A DNA stretch of 64,000 nucleotides from Bacteroidota bacterium (GTDB lineage Bacteria; Bacteroidota; Bacteroidia; Bacteroidales; Paludibacteraceae). Within the stretch, counting starts at the first letter, position 1, and each line of letters starts with the position of its first letter. Where the stretch lies: positions 124,001-188,000 of the forward strand of contig JAFNAS010000012.1 in assembly GCA_017860295.1 (NCBI GenBank), given 5' to 3'. The translations under genes were made by a program, and so were the position numbers. Positions 24,585 to 31,467 of this stretch are shown one piece after another. The notes below the pieces were generated by a model, which saw only the letters and a program-made list of their open reading frames with translations, did not search any database and had not been told where the DNA came from.

Positions 24585-26618
24585 ATGAAAACATTCGATA
24601 TATACAATACGGACAAAGAGACCCTGCAAAAATGGTATTATTTGCTGACGCTGGGACGGGCTATCGATGAAAAAGCTCCGATGTATCAGCTTCAATCGCT
24701 TGGTTGGTCGTTTCATGCTCCTTATGCGGGACATGATGGAATTCAGTTGGCTATTGGGCAGACATTTGTACGGGGAGAAGATTTCTTATTTCCCTATTAT
24801 CGTGATATGCTTACCGCGTTGTCCGCCGGAATGAGTGCGGAAGAAATCATTCTGAACGGTATTTCCAAAGCGACCGATCTTACAAGTGGAGGCAGACATA
24901 TGTCCGACCATTTTTCTAAAAAAGAGTGGCATATCGAGAATATATCTTCCGCTGTAGGCACACAAACAATGCACGCCGTAGGTGTTGCCCGGGCGATGGT
25001 ATATTATAAACATACCGGTGTGGCGATTGCATCGATTGGCGAAGCCACAGTATCAGAAGGATATGTTTACGAGGCTATTAATGGTGCGAGTACCGAAAAA
25101 CTTCCTGTGATTTTTGTTATTCAGGATAATGGCTACGGGATATCAGTTCCCAAAAAAGACCAAACGGCCAATCGTAAAGTAGCCGAAAATTTTTCAGGAT
25201 TCAAAAACCTGAAAATTATTTATTGCAACGGTAAGGACGTATTCGATTCGATGAATGCCATGACCGAAGCACGCGCACATGCCATCAAGACGGGTTCTCC
25301 GGTGATTGTACATGCCAATTGCGTGCGTATCGGCTCTCATTCCAATTCGGATAATCATGCTTTGTACAGAGATGAATATGAGTTATCGTACGTTAAAGCT
25401 GCCGATCCGCTTCCTAAATTTCGCCGTATGTTACTGCGTTATAATCGTTTTACCGAAGAAGAGCTATTGGAAATGGAAGCCGGAGTAAAGAAAGATCTCA
25501 GTGTTGCCAATCGCAACGCCATCAAGGCTCCCGATCCCGATCCGGATGCTGTGTTGAATTTTGTATTGCCCGAACCCTATTTGCCTGCGAAATATACGGA
25601 TGGCACACACAACGAGCGTGGAGAAAAAAAGAATTTGGTAACCGCTATCAACGAAACATTAAAAAGCGAATTCAGGCACAACCCCGACACCTTCCTTTGG
25701 GGGCAGGATGTGGCCAACAAGGATAAGGGGGGCGTGTTTAATGTGACAAAGGGCTTGCAGCAGGAGTTTGGCCATAAACGCGTATTCAATGCACCTATTG
25801 CAGAAGACTATATCGTGGGAACCGCAAATGGAATGTGTCGCTTCGACCCCAAAATACATGTTGTAATAGAGGGCGCCGAATTTGCAGACTATTTCTGGCC
25901 GGCAGTGGAGCAATATGTCGAATGTACACATGAATATTGGCGAAGCAACGGGCAATTTACGCCGAATATCACGTTGCGCCTTGCCTCCGGCGGATATATC
26001 GGCGGCGGATTGTATCATTCCCAAAATCTTGAAGGTGCTTTATCAACCTTACCCGGAGCCCGCATTGTCTATCCTTCGTTTGCCGACGATGCTGCAGGTT
26101 TGTTGCGTACATCAATACGTTCCAAAGGATTTACCCTGTTTCTGGAACCCAAGGCTTTGTATAATGCGGTGGATGCAGCTACCGTCGTTCCTGACGATTT
26201 TGAGGTTCCCTTTGGTAAAGCACGGATTCGCAAAACAGGCGATGACGCGACCCTGATTACATACGGAAATACGACACATCTTTGTCTGAAAGTCGCAGAG
26301 CGTCTTTCTAACGAAAACAGAGGCAATGTGGAAGTGATTGATATCCGTTCGCTCATCCCCCTTGATAAAGAGACTTTATTAGAATCGGTAAAAAAAACAG
26401 GCAAGGTGATTGTTGTGCACGAAGACAAGGTCTTTTCCGGCTTTGGAGCCGAGCTTGCCGCTATGATAGGTACCGAGATGTTTCGTTATCTGGATGCACC
26501 CATTCAACGGGTCGGTTCTACATTTACGCCGGTTGGCTTTCATCCGGTTCTTGAGCAGGCGATTCTTCCAAATGAGGAGCGCATTTATAAGGCGGCAAAA
26601 GAGTTGCTGGAATATTAA
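24585..26618 (+). CDS. 2-oxoacid dehydrogenase E1, fused alpha and beta subunits
   Basis: Thiamine-diphosphate dehydrogenase that decarboxylates the 2-oxoacid and passes the acyl group to E2. The 677-residue chain joins an alpha half (residues about 1-330; ThDP/Mg motif GEATVSEGYVYEAING...QDNGYGIS) to a beta half (about 345-677; GEKKNLVTAINETLKSEF, APIAEDYIVGTANGM, VIEGAEFADYFWPA, SLIPLDKETLLESVKKTGK). The fused form is common in Bacteroidota. Phe/Tyr/His positions that separate pyruvate from branched-chain substrates cannot be judged by eye. The same operon supplies E2, E3 and lipoate ligase. Confidence 0.93.
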   Translation: MKTFDIYNTDKETLQKWYYLLTLGRAIDEKAPMYQLQSLGWSFHAPYAGHDGIQLAIGQTFVRGEDFLFPYYRDMLTALSAGMSAEEIILNGISKATDLTSGGRHMSDHFSKKEWHIENISSAVGTQTMHAVGVARAMVYYKHTGVAIASIGEATVSEGYVYEAINGASTEKLPVIFVIQDNGYGISVPKKDQTANRKVAENFSGFKNLKIIYCNGKDVFDSMNAMTEARAHAIKTGSPVIVHANCVRIGSHSNSDNHALYRDEYELSYVKAADPLPKFRRMLLRYNRFTEEELLEMEAGVKKDLSVANRNAIKAPDPDPDAVLNFVLPEPYLPAKYTDGTHNERGEKKNLVTAINETLKSEFRHNPDTFLWGQDVANKDKGGVFNVTKGLQQEFGHKRVFNAPIAEDYIVGTANGMCRFDPKIHVVIEGAEFADYFWPAVEQYVECTHEYWRSNGQFTPNITLRLASGGYIGGGLYHSQNLEGALSTLPGARIVYPSFADDAAGLLRTSIRSKGFTLFLEPKALYNAVDAATVVPDDFEVPFGKARIRKTGDDATLITYGNTTHLCLKVAERLSNENRGNVEVIDIRSLIPLDKETLLESVKKTGKVIVVHEDKVFSGFGAELAAMIGTEMFRYLDAPIQRVGSTFTPVGFHPVLEQAILPNEERIYKAAKELLEY

Positions 26619-26644
26619 ACCATAAATAAAAAAATTATTATAGT

Positions 26645-27148
26645 ATGAAAAAGATAGGTTTGTTTTATGGAGCAGGTATTGCAACTGCTGCTGTTATTGC
26701 AAAGATACAGGAGGCGTTTGGCGATTCACAAGTTGATTTAATTCCCGTCGAGACTGCGCGAGGTGTCGATTTTGAGGCATATGATAACCTTATTATGGGC
26801 GTTTCTACCTGGTTTGATGGTGAATTACCCGCACATTGGGACGAGATTGTTCCGGAATTGAATACATTGAATCTGCTCAAGAAAAAGGTGGCTATTTTTG
26901 GTTTGGGAGATCAGCAAAATTATCCAGACAATTTTGTCGATGCCATCGGATTATTGGCAAAAGTGGTTGAGGCGAAAGGTGCCGAATTGATTGGACAGAC
27001 CTCGTCTGAAGGCTACCACTTTCAGCAATCGCGGGCAATCAGAGATAACAATTTCTTGGGATTGGCCCTTGATGTGGATAACCAGTCCGACAAAACCGAT
27101 GAACGAATACGAAATTGGGTAGAACAGTTGAAAAGAGAGCTCGTTTGA
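26645..27148 (+). CDS. fldA: Flavodoxin with atypical FMN phosphate loop
   Basis: FMN electron carrier of 167 residues, long-chain type. VDLIPVE, YDNLIMGVSTWFDGELPAHWDEIVP and VAIFGLGDQQNYPDNFVDAIG are classic flavodoxin features around the isoalloxazine ring, including the Trp and the NYPDNF loop. The first loop, however, reads GLFYGAGIATAAVIAKI where flavodoxins have G-S/T-x-T-G-N-T. This loop normally grips the FMN phosphate, so cofactor binding may be weakened or changed. It lies 26 bases after E1 and is probably the last gene of the dehydrogenase operon; it could accept electrons in oxoacid metabolism. Confidence 0.88.
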   Translation: MKKIGLFYGAGIATAAVIAKIQEAFGDSQVDLIPVETARGVDFEAYDNLIMGVSTWFDGELPAHWDEIVPELNTLNLLKKKVAIFGLGDQQNYPDNFVDAIGLLAKVVEAKGAELIGQTSSEGYHFQQSRAIRDNNFLGLALDVDNQSDKTDERIRNWVEQLKRELV

Positions 27149-27226
27149 AGCAAACATTGCATCAAAATGCGCATATATATTTTATAGAACCTCTATAAAT
27201 AATAAAAAATAGATAAGTCTTCGTTG

Positions 27227-27269
27227 AATCTGTTCAGACAGTTGCTGAAAATAATATAGCATCCACACA
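27227..27269 (-). pseudogene. Remnant of a GIY-YIG gene (5' end)
   Basis: These 43 bases match 29335-29377, the first codons of the intact GIY-YIG gene, at 41 positions. On the minus strand they read C-G-C-Y-I-I-F-S-N-C-L-N-R-F. Nothing of the rest of the gene remains here. The other bases between flavodoxin and the next promoter show no gene. Confidence 0.65.
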
Positions 27270-27347
27270 GAGATTTGTAAAGCATACTTTTCTCCGGTTT
27301 CTATTATTTACTATGCCTGATGCATTTCAGAAACAAAATATATTTTG

Positions 27348-27378
27348 TTTGTAGTTCTAAATGTAATTAGTATATTTG
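27348..27378 (+). promoter_or_regulatory. Promoter of AAA/DUF4143 gene
   Basis: TTTG at 27348-27351, 19-base spacer, TATATTTG at 27371-27378. It supports the ATG at 27405 over the upstream one at 27345, which lies inside the promoter. Confidence 0.65.
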
Positions 27379-27404
27379 TGCAAAATAGAAATCATATTTA
27401 TGAT

Positions 27405-28568
27405 ATGCAAGAGTTGATCAATAGGGATATAGAAACATTTGTAAATGAGAATTTAAGAACATTTCCTGCGGTTGCCATTTTAGGCCCAAGGCAATGCGGA
27501 AAGTCTACTTTGGTGAAAATGCTCTATCAAAATTCGGATGCTTATTTGTATTTAGACCTTCAGAACTTGGATGACCTAAATAAGCTGAGAGAACCTATGT
27601 TATTCTTCCATGCTAATCAGAATGTGACAATTTGTTTGGACGAAATTCAGTTAGTACCGGAACTTTTTTCTGTGTTGAGAAGTGAAATAGACCGTAATCG
27701 TCGTCCGGGACGATTCATTTTGCTTGGATCCGCTTCACAAGATCTTATACAGAAAACATCAGAATCGTTAGCCGGAAGGGTTGGGCTTATTGAACTCACA
27801 CCATTTACAATTGAAGAAGTTGAGCAAAGAGCAAATTTTGAATTAAATACATTATGGCTTCGCGGAGGGTATCCTGATAGCTATCTTGCATCATCAGATC
27901 AAGGGAGCATACTCTGGAGAGAAAATTTCCTTAGAACATATGTAGAACGGGATATTCCACAGCTCGGATTTCAGATTCCTGCATTGCAACTTCGTCGCCT
28001 GCTGACTATGTGTGCGCACAATCAAGGGCAACTTTTTAATTCATCCAAATTGGGGGAATCGTTAGGTGTAACCTATCAAACTGTTCGCCGATATATCGAC
28101 CTGATGGAACAAACCTTTATTATCCGTTCGTTATCGCCATTTGAAAAAAATGTCAAAAAACGGTTAGTTAAATCGCCTAAAATTTATGTGAGAGATAGTG
28201 GGCTATTACATCGGTTGCTGCAAATTGATGATTTTAATTCTCTGATGGGCAACCCTGTTTTAGGATCATCCTGGGAGGGTTTTGTAATTGAAAACATCAT
28301 TTCTTCATTGAAAGATTGTCAATTTTCTTTTTATCGTAGTGCAACAGGAGATGAGTTAGATTTGCTTATTGAAAGAGGTACTCGAACGATTGCCGTAGAA
28401 TGCAAAGCCTCATCAGCACCACAAGTGACTAAAGGCTTTTGGAATGCTATAGAAATGACAAAACCGGATAAAACATATATTGTTTCTCCGGTATCAGCAT
28501 CTTATCCCTTTAAGAATGATGTGGAAGTTTGCGGATTAAGCGATTTTTTGAAAAGAGTCGAACTATAA
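27405..28568 (+). CDS. AAA ATPase with DUF4143 C-terminal domain
   Basis: 387-residue P-loop ATPase of a large, poorly understood family widespread in Bacteroidota and archaea. Walker A GPRQCGKST (residues 27-35), Walker B TICLDEIQLVPEL and a sensor-like FILLGSASQDL are seen. A winged-helix-like part (SSKLGESLGVTYQTVRRYIDLMEQ) follows, and the C-terminal region has GDELDLLIERG...AVECKAS, resembling a PD-(D/E)xK nuclease core (D, then ExK). Role unknown; family members are often lone accessory genes. It is AT-rich relative to neighbouring operons and lies next to the tRNA-Met repeat cluster, so it may be part of an accessory segment. Confidence 0.88.
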   Translation: MQELINRDIETFVNENLRTFPAVAILGPRQCGKSTLVKMLYQNSDAYLYLDLQNLDDLNKLREPMLFFHANQNVTICLDEIQLVPELFSVLRSEIDRNRRPGRFILLGSASQDLIQKTSESLAGRVGLIELTPFTIEEVEQRANFELNTLWLRGGYPDSYLASSDQGSILWRENFLRTYVERDIPQLGFQIPALQLRRLLTMCAHNQGQLFNSSKLGESLGVTYQTVRRYIDLMEQTFIIRSLSPFEKNVKKRLVKSPKIYVRDSGLLHRLLQIDDFNSLMGNPVLGSSWEGFVIENIISSLKDCQFSFYRSATGDELDLLIERGTRTIAVECKASSAPQVTKGFWNAIEMTKPDKTYIVSPVSASYPFKNDVEVCGLSDFLKRVEL

Positions 28569-28597
28569 ACGCTGCCTATTTATTTGTTTGATATAAA

Positions 28598-28729
28598 GTG
28601 AATAAAGACATAAAAAATATAAGGAAAAGTATCAAGGGCATAAGCTCGGAAGTATTGAATGGCGAAAATTATTCTAGGGATGATTTCGCCAGAAGCATTC
28701 TTAACTATCCAGCTATATTTGAATTATAA
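28598..28729 (+). CDS. Possible small ORF or gene fragment, 43 codons
   Basis: From GTG at 28598 to TAA at 28727-28729 the frame reads NKDIKNIRKSIKGISSEVL then NGENYSRDDFARSILNYPAI and FEL, a protein-like composition. I do not recognise it. It could be the C-terminal end of a lost gene. No promoter is seen. The span 28730-28820 has no gene. Confidence 0.25.
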   Translation: MNKDIKNIRKSIKGISSEVLNGENYSRDDFARSILNYPAIFEL

Positions 28730-28841
28730 CTAACTAATAGCTTGCATCGTAAATCCTTTGTGGTCGCGAGATTCTTATGTTGCTGATAATATTTGAATAA
28801 ATAAATTCCAGCAATTCAAAATAGCATCAACAAAGATAAAT

Positions 28842-28870
28842 AAAAAAGCCACTCATTGTAGAATGGCTTT
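28842..28870 (-). terminator. Terminator hairpin after tRNA-like segment 1
   Basis: On the minus strand AAAGCCA, 12-base loop, TGGCTTT, then TTTATTT. Repeated at 29446-29474. Confidence 0.65.
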
Positions 28871-28876
28871 ATAATG

Positions 28877-28956
28877 ACGAAGGAGCCTAACTGGGTTTGA
28901 ACCTTCGACCCCCTGTCCCAATAGCTATCGGGGGAATCAGGTGCTACGGCCCAATT
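28877..28956 (-). pseudogene. Degenerate tRNA-like segment 1 fused to GIY-YIG 3' remnant
   Basis: Minus strand: ATACCAGAATGGATC and TTCTACAAAAATTGG encode IPEWIFYKNWAVAP-like residues, then a tRNA 3'-half-like stretch with GGTTCAAACCC as T-arm. The anticodon region is replaced by the near-palindrome CCCAATAGCTATCGGG (28917-28932). No anticodon or 5' half exists, so it cannot be a working tRNA. Confidence 0.6.
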
Positions 28957-28987
28957 TTTGTAGAAGATCCATTCTGGTATTCTGATA

Positions 28988-29023
28988 TAAAAAAGCGCTT
29001 GCAGAGAATCTCTGTAAGCGCTT
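28988..29023 (-). terminator. Terminator hairpin after tRNA-Met-like segment
   Basis: AAGCGCTTGCAGAG (28993-29006) pairs with CTCTGTAAGCGCTT (29010-29023), with T residues following on the minus strand. Same stem as at 29592-29626 and close to the efflux operon terminator. Confidence 0.75.
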
Positions 29024-29035
29024 GGTTTTAAGGGG

Positions 29036-29110
29036 TGGGCCCAACAGGGCTTGAACCTGTGACCCCCTGTCCCGATAGCTATCGGGGGAGTCAGGTGCTA
29101 CTAACCAACT
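29036..29110 (-). pseudogene. tRNA-Met pseudo-copy with palindrome in place of the anticodon
   Basis: Identical to the functional tRNA-Met (29639-29713) from the T-arm and acceptor 3' strand up to the D-loop (GTTGGTTAGTAGCACC), but lacks the 5' acceptor strand and D-stem. The anticodon loop is replaced by CCCGATAGCTATCGGG (29071-29086). The start of this segment doubles as the last codons and TGA stop of the GIY-YIG gene. Confidence 0.8.
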
Positions 29111-29378
29111 TTTGTAGAAGTTCTGGATATTTATTTAAATTACGGATGTATATGGAAGATTTCATGGCTTTGATTTTTCTTTCCATCCGAATGGCATGTG
29201 GGTAGTCATTGGCGGGAATAAACAGAAAGAGTTCCCAGTCATTTGCCGATGCCGTAAACCGGTTCTGTCCGTACATCGCTTGGTTATGATGTTCTATTCT
29301 TGTAGAAACATCATCCTGAGTGGCTCCGACATAAAATCTGTTCAGACTTTTGCTGAAAATAATATAGCATCCACACAT
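29091..29378 (-). CDS. GIY-YIG nuclease family protein, 3' end formed by tRNA-Met pseudo-copy
   Basis: Small single-domain GIY-YIG protein. From ATG at 29378 it has 95 residues: CYIIF and RFYVG are the two strand motifs, followed by STRIEHHNQAMYG and a conserved glutamate region MERKIKAMKSSIYIRNL. Related proteins cut DNA in repair, homing or restriction; small solo members are of unknown role. Its last codons (L-V-S-S-T and TGA) are tRNA-Met sequence, because the frame runs into the tRNA-derived segment 29036-29110. Two truncated relatives of its 3' end and one of its 5' end are nearby, so this gene family has been mobile here. A longer frame to 29456 exists, but it crosses a terminator hairpin. 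Confidence 0.8.
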   Translation of the reverse strand: MCGCYIIFSKSLNRFYVGATQDDVSTRIEHHNQAMYGQNRFTASANDWELFLFIPANDYPHAIRMERKIKAMKSSIYIRNLNKYPELLQKLVSST

Positions 29379-29445
29379 AAGCTTTTGAATTAGAACCAAC
29401 CAATATTTTTCATCGTAAATTCTTATAGCATCAACAAAGATAAAT

Positions 29446-29474
29446 AAAAAAGCCACTCATTGTAGAATGGCTTT
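29446..29474 (-). terminator. Terminator hairpin after tRNA-like segment 3
   Basis: Same AAAGCCA / TGGCTTT hairpin with T run as at 28842-28870, read on the minus strand. Confidence 0.65.
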
Positions 29475-29481
29475 ATAATGA

Positions 29482-29560
29482 CGAAAGAGCCTAACTGGGT
29501 TTGAACCTGTGATCGCTGTCCCAATAGCTATCGGGAGAATCAGGTGCTACGGCCCAATTT
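29482..29560 (-). pseudogene. Degenerate tRNA-like segment 3 fused to GIY-YIG 3' remnant
   Basis: Sister of segment 28877-28956. It has CACAGGTTCAAACCCAGT as T-arm-like part and CCCAATAGCTATCGGG at 29520-29535 in the anticodon position. It lies directly downstream of the intact tRNA-Met and its terminator. Confidence 0.6.
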
Positions 29561-29591
29561 TTGTAGAAGATCCATTCTGGTATTCTGATAT

Positions 29592-29626
29592 AAAAAAGCG
29601 CTTGCAGAGAATCTCTGTAAGCGCTT
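29592..29626 (-). terminator. tRNA-Met terminator
   Basis: AAGCGCTTGCAGAG (29596-29609) with CTCTGTAAGCGCTT (29613-29626) and T residues on the minus strand, 13 bases after the tRNA 3' end. Confidence 0.75.
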
Positions 29627-29638
29627 GATATTAAGGGG

Positions 29639-29713
29639 TGGGCCCAACAGGGCTTGAACCTGTGACCCCCTGATTATGAGTCAGGTGCTACTAACCAACT
29701 GAGCTATAGGCCC
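29639..29713 (-). tRNA. tRNA-Met (anticodon CAT)
   Basis: 75-base elongator-type tRNA. Acceptor GGGCCTA pairs with TGGGCCC (one G-U); anticodon stem CCTGA/TCAGG closes the loop CTCATAA with anticodon CAT; T-arm ACAGG TTCAAGC CCTGT is perfect. The D-arm has GCTC opposite TAGC, one C-T mismatch, and a 10-base loop, slightly unusual. CC follows the discriminator A in the genome. It is the only complete copy among four tRNA-derived segments. Confidence 0.9.
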
Positions 29714-29717
29714 GGGA

Positions 29718-29743
29718 TTGCAAAAGTTTTATTACTTTTGCAA
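29718..29743. other. Inverted repeat in tRNA-Met leader
   Basis: TTGCAAAAGT (29718-29727) and ACTTTTGCAA (29734-29743) are perfect 10-base complements between promoter and tRNA. Possibly a leader hairpin; role unknown. Confidence 0.45.
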
Positions 29744-29751
29744 AGCGGATG

Positions 29752-29782
29752 CAAAGATATTCTTTTTCGAGGATTTCCGCAA
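29752..29782 (-). promoter_or_regulatory. tRNA-Met promoter
   Basis: Minus strand TTG at 29782-29780, 20-base spacer, TATCTTTG at 29759-29752; start of transcription about 33 bases before the tRNA. Confidence 0.7.
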
Positions 29783-29807
29783 TAGCTAATGGTAAAAATT
29801 TTAAGGA

Positions 29808-30443
29808 ATGATTGACTTTTCAACCGTCAAAGCGCTCTTTTTTGATTTTGGCGGAGTACTTATAAATCTGGATAAACAACGTTGTCTTGAAAACCTGCAT
29901 AACATCACCGGATGCGATTTTTCGGAAATGGTGAGTAACTATCGTCAGGCGGGTATTTTTCTGCGGTTTGAGAAAGGCCTCGCAACCGAGCAGGAGTTTT
30001 ATGCCGAAGTACGCAGGTATTCCAAGTATCCTGTTACCGACGAACAGATTCGCGCTGCCTGGGCATCCTTTCTGCTTGAGGTGCCCGAAGAGAAGAAGCA
30101 ACTGTTGCTGGCGTTGCGTAAACAGTTTAAGGTTTTCATGCTGAGTAATACCAATGTAATTCATGTCAATGACGGCATGAGCCGTAATTTCGATACGAAT
30201 GGATACTCGCGGAACGATTATTTTGATAAATGTTATTTTTCGAATGAGGTTCATTTGGCAAAACCCGAACCGGCCATTTTCGACTATGTTTTGAAAGATT
30301 CCGGCTTTCTTCCGGCAGAATGTCTCTTTCTGGATGATGGAGAGATGAATATCGAAATGGCATCCGGTCTGGGTTTTCAGACCTATCTGGTGCACCCTTA
30401 TGAAGATTTGCGCCCACTTTTTGCCCCGGTATTGAACGGATAA
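29808..30443 (+). CDS. HAD family hydrolase (YihX-like)
   Basis: Cytoplasmic phosphatase-like hydrolase of 211 residues. Motif I is ALFFDFGGVLINLD with the nucleophile Asp; the +2 residue is Gly, as in YihX and dehalogenase-type members. Motif II is VFMLSNTN, motif III lysine is in HLAKPEPAIFDYVL, and motif IV is CLFLDDGEMNIEMA. A helical cap lies between motif I and II. Substrate unknown, sugar phosphates being most likely in this subfamily. It is followed after 51 bases by the broken yraN gene. Confidence 0.9.
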   Translation: MIDFSTVKALFFDFGGVLINLDKQRCLENLHNITGCDFSEMVSNYRQAGIFLRFEKGLATEQEFYAEVRRYSKYPVTDEQIRAAWASFLLEVPEEKKQLLLALRKQFKVFMLSNTNVIHVNDGMSRNFDTNGYSRNDYFDKCYFSNEVHLAKPEPAIFDYVLKDSGFLPAECLFLDDGEMNIEMASGLGFQTYLVHPYEDLRPLFAPVLNG

Positions 30444-30454
30444 ACAGGTTGTTT

Positions 30455-30486
30455 TACTGGATACTGAGTACTGTTGACTGTATACT
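30455..30486. repeat. Degenerate ACTGNATACT word repeat between HAD and yraN fragment
   Basis: ACTGGATACTGAGTACTGTT followed by GACTGTATACT: degenerate units of about 8-10 bases, inverted relative to the run after cbiA at 43526-43554. Confidence 0.45.
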
Positions 30487-30489
30487 AAA

Positions 30490-30588
30490 AAATTATGGCA
30501 CGACACAACGAACTTGGGAAAGAAGGAGAAGAGGCTGCGGCCAATTATCTGGCGAAAAACGGCTATATCATTCGCCGTCGTAACTGGT
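30490..30588 (+). repeat. 99-bp direct repeat, left copy (yraN 5' end)
   Basis: Bases 30490-30588 recur at 31468-31566 without a visible mismatch, 978 bases apart. They hold the first 31 codons of yraN plus five upstream bases. Confidence 0.9.
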
Positions 30589-30677
30589 CGAAAAGGAGGG
30601 GTGGTTGGTGGTTGTTGAAACTAAGTATACACTTAACATGCCATCCTAAGATGATAATACAGTGTGTTGTATATTAA
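30495..30677 (+). pseudogene. yraN (UPF0102) 5' fragment, left copy
   Basis: Starts like an intact YraN/UPF0102 endonuclease-fold protein (MARHNELGKEGEEAA...NGYIIRRRNW) but loses the family after about residue 31 and ends with unrelated residues. In another frame just past the repeat, G-W-L-V-V-V-E-T-K resembles the YraN VVVEVK strand, suggesting that some of the gene followed before decay. Not expected to work: the catalytic D and ExK core is missing in frame. Confidence 0.8.
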
Positions 30678-30732
30678 TTAGATATGTAATGTTTGGCGCT
30701 TTGGAGAGTGTGAATTATTATATTTATTTATG

Positions 30733-30775
30733 AAAGTACGGCTTTATTCGATAAAAGCTGTACTTTTGTTTTTTA
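30733..30775 (+). terminator. Terminator inside the inserted segment
   Basis: AAAGTACGGCTTT (30733-30745) pairs with AAAGCTGTACTTT (30754-30766), followed by TGTTTTTTATT. It would end transcription entering from HAD/yraN before the DUF4145 gene. Confidence 0.7.
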
Positions 30776-30799
30776 TTCGCTATGTAAATAAAGAATTGT

Positions 30800-31432
30800 A
30801 TGAAAGAAAAAGTTATAACCCCAGAATTTAATAAGAGTGCTTTTCATTGCCCGTGGTGTGGTGTATTTGCTCAACAATCTTTTCAAATAACATTTTTCAT
30901 ACAAAATGGGAATTATAGAAGGAATGAGGAGTTATTTATTTGTTCTTGTTCTCATTGTTGTCAATATAGCTATTGGTACAAAGGGAAACTGATAATTCCA
31001 ACTACAGGTGCTATTGAATTACCTAATGAAGATTTACCTGAAAATGTGCTTGAATTGTATAATGAGGCAAAAGATATTATAAATCAATCGCCAAGGGGTG
31101 CAGCTGCCTTGTTAAGATTAGCGCTACAATTATTATGTAAGCATTTAGGCGGAGAAGGGAAAAATATAAATGATGATATAGCCAAGCTTGTTTCGGAAGG
31201 GTTGCCTGTGCTCATACAACAATCTTTAGATATTGTTAGAGTTGTTGGTAATAATGCAGTTCATCCAGGGACTATAGATATTGCTGATAATTATGATTTA
31301 GCTGCTACATTATTTAGCCTTATAAATATTATTGCAGATGATAGAATAACAAAACCTAAACAAGTACAAACAGTATATCAATCACTTCCCTCAAATTTAA
31401 TTGCTGCTATTGAAAAAAGAGATAGTAAATAA
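30800..31432 (+). CDS. DUF4145 domain protein
   Basis: 210-residue protein. A zinc-ribbon-like start (HCPWCGVFAQ ... CSCSHCCQYSYW) is followed by the DUF4145 helical domain (RGAAALLRLALQLLCKHLG, DIVRVVGNNAVHPGTIDI). DUF4145 occurs alone and inside restriction enzymes such as type I R subunits; I believe it is HEPN-like, but that is from memory. It is AT-rich compared with the surrounding genes and is the only gene in a 0.98-kb insertion that split yraN with a 99-bp duplication. A defence or toxin role is a reasonable guess, not shown. Confidence 0.8.
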   Translation: MKEKVITPEFNKSAFHCPWCGVFAQQSFQITFFIQNGNYRRNEELFICSCSHCCQYSYWYKGKLIIPTTGAIELPNEDLPENVLELYNEAKDIINQSPRGAAALLRLALQLLCKHLGGEGKNINDDIAKLVSEGLPVLIQQSLDIVRVVGNNAVHPGTIDIADNYDLAATLFSLINIIADDRITKPKQVQTVYQSLPSNLIAAIEKRDSK

Positions 31433-31467
31433 GTGACTACTATTTGCCAACATATTAATGTCATGAT

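Larger units (their letters stand above)
28821..29110. repeat. Direct repeat unit 1 of the tRNA-derived cluster
   Basis: About 290 bases repeated at 29425-29700. Order in both: a hairpin (AAAGCCA...TGGCTTT), a degenerate tRNA-like segment, TTTTGTAGAAGATCC, a second hairpin (AAGCGCTTGCAGAG...), and a tRNA-Met-derived segment. This copy is 14 bases longer because its tRNA-Met segment carries a palindrome in place of the anticodon loop. Confidence 0.85.
29425..29700. repeat. Direct repeat unit 2 of the tRNA-derived cluster
   Basis: Second copy of the unit at 28821-29110, ending inside the intact tRNA-Met gene. The first 60 or so bases (from ATAGCATCAACAAAG) are identical to unit 1 apart from single changes. 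Confidence 0.85.

Noticed and set aside
29379-29456. N-terminal extension of the GIY-YIG protein to 29456
   Set aside because: The extra residues run through a terminator hairpin duplicated at 28842-28870 and precede the normal family start.
28877-29560. Additional functional tRNAs in the cluster
   Set aside because: Segments at 28877, 29036 and 29482 lack a 5' acceptor strand and an anticodon; a palindrome occupies the anticodon loop.
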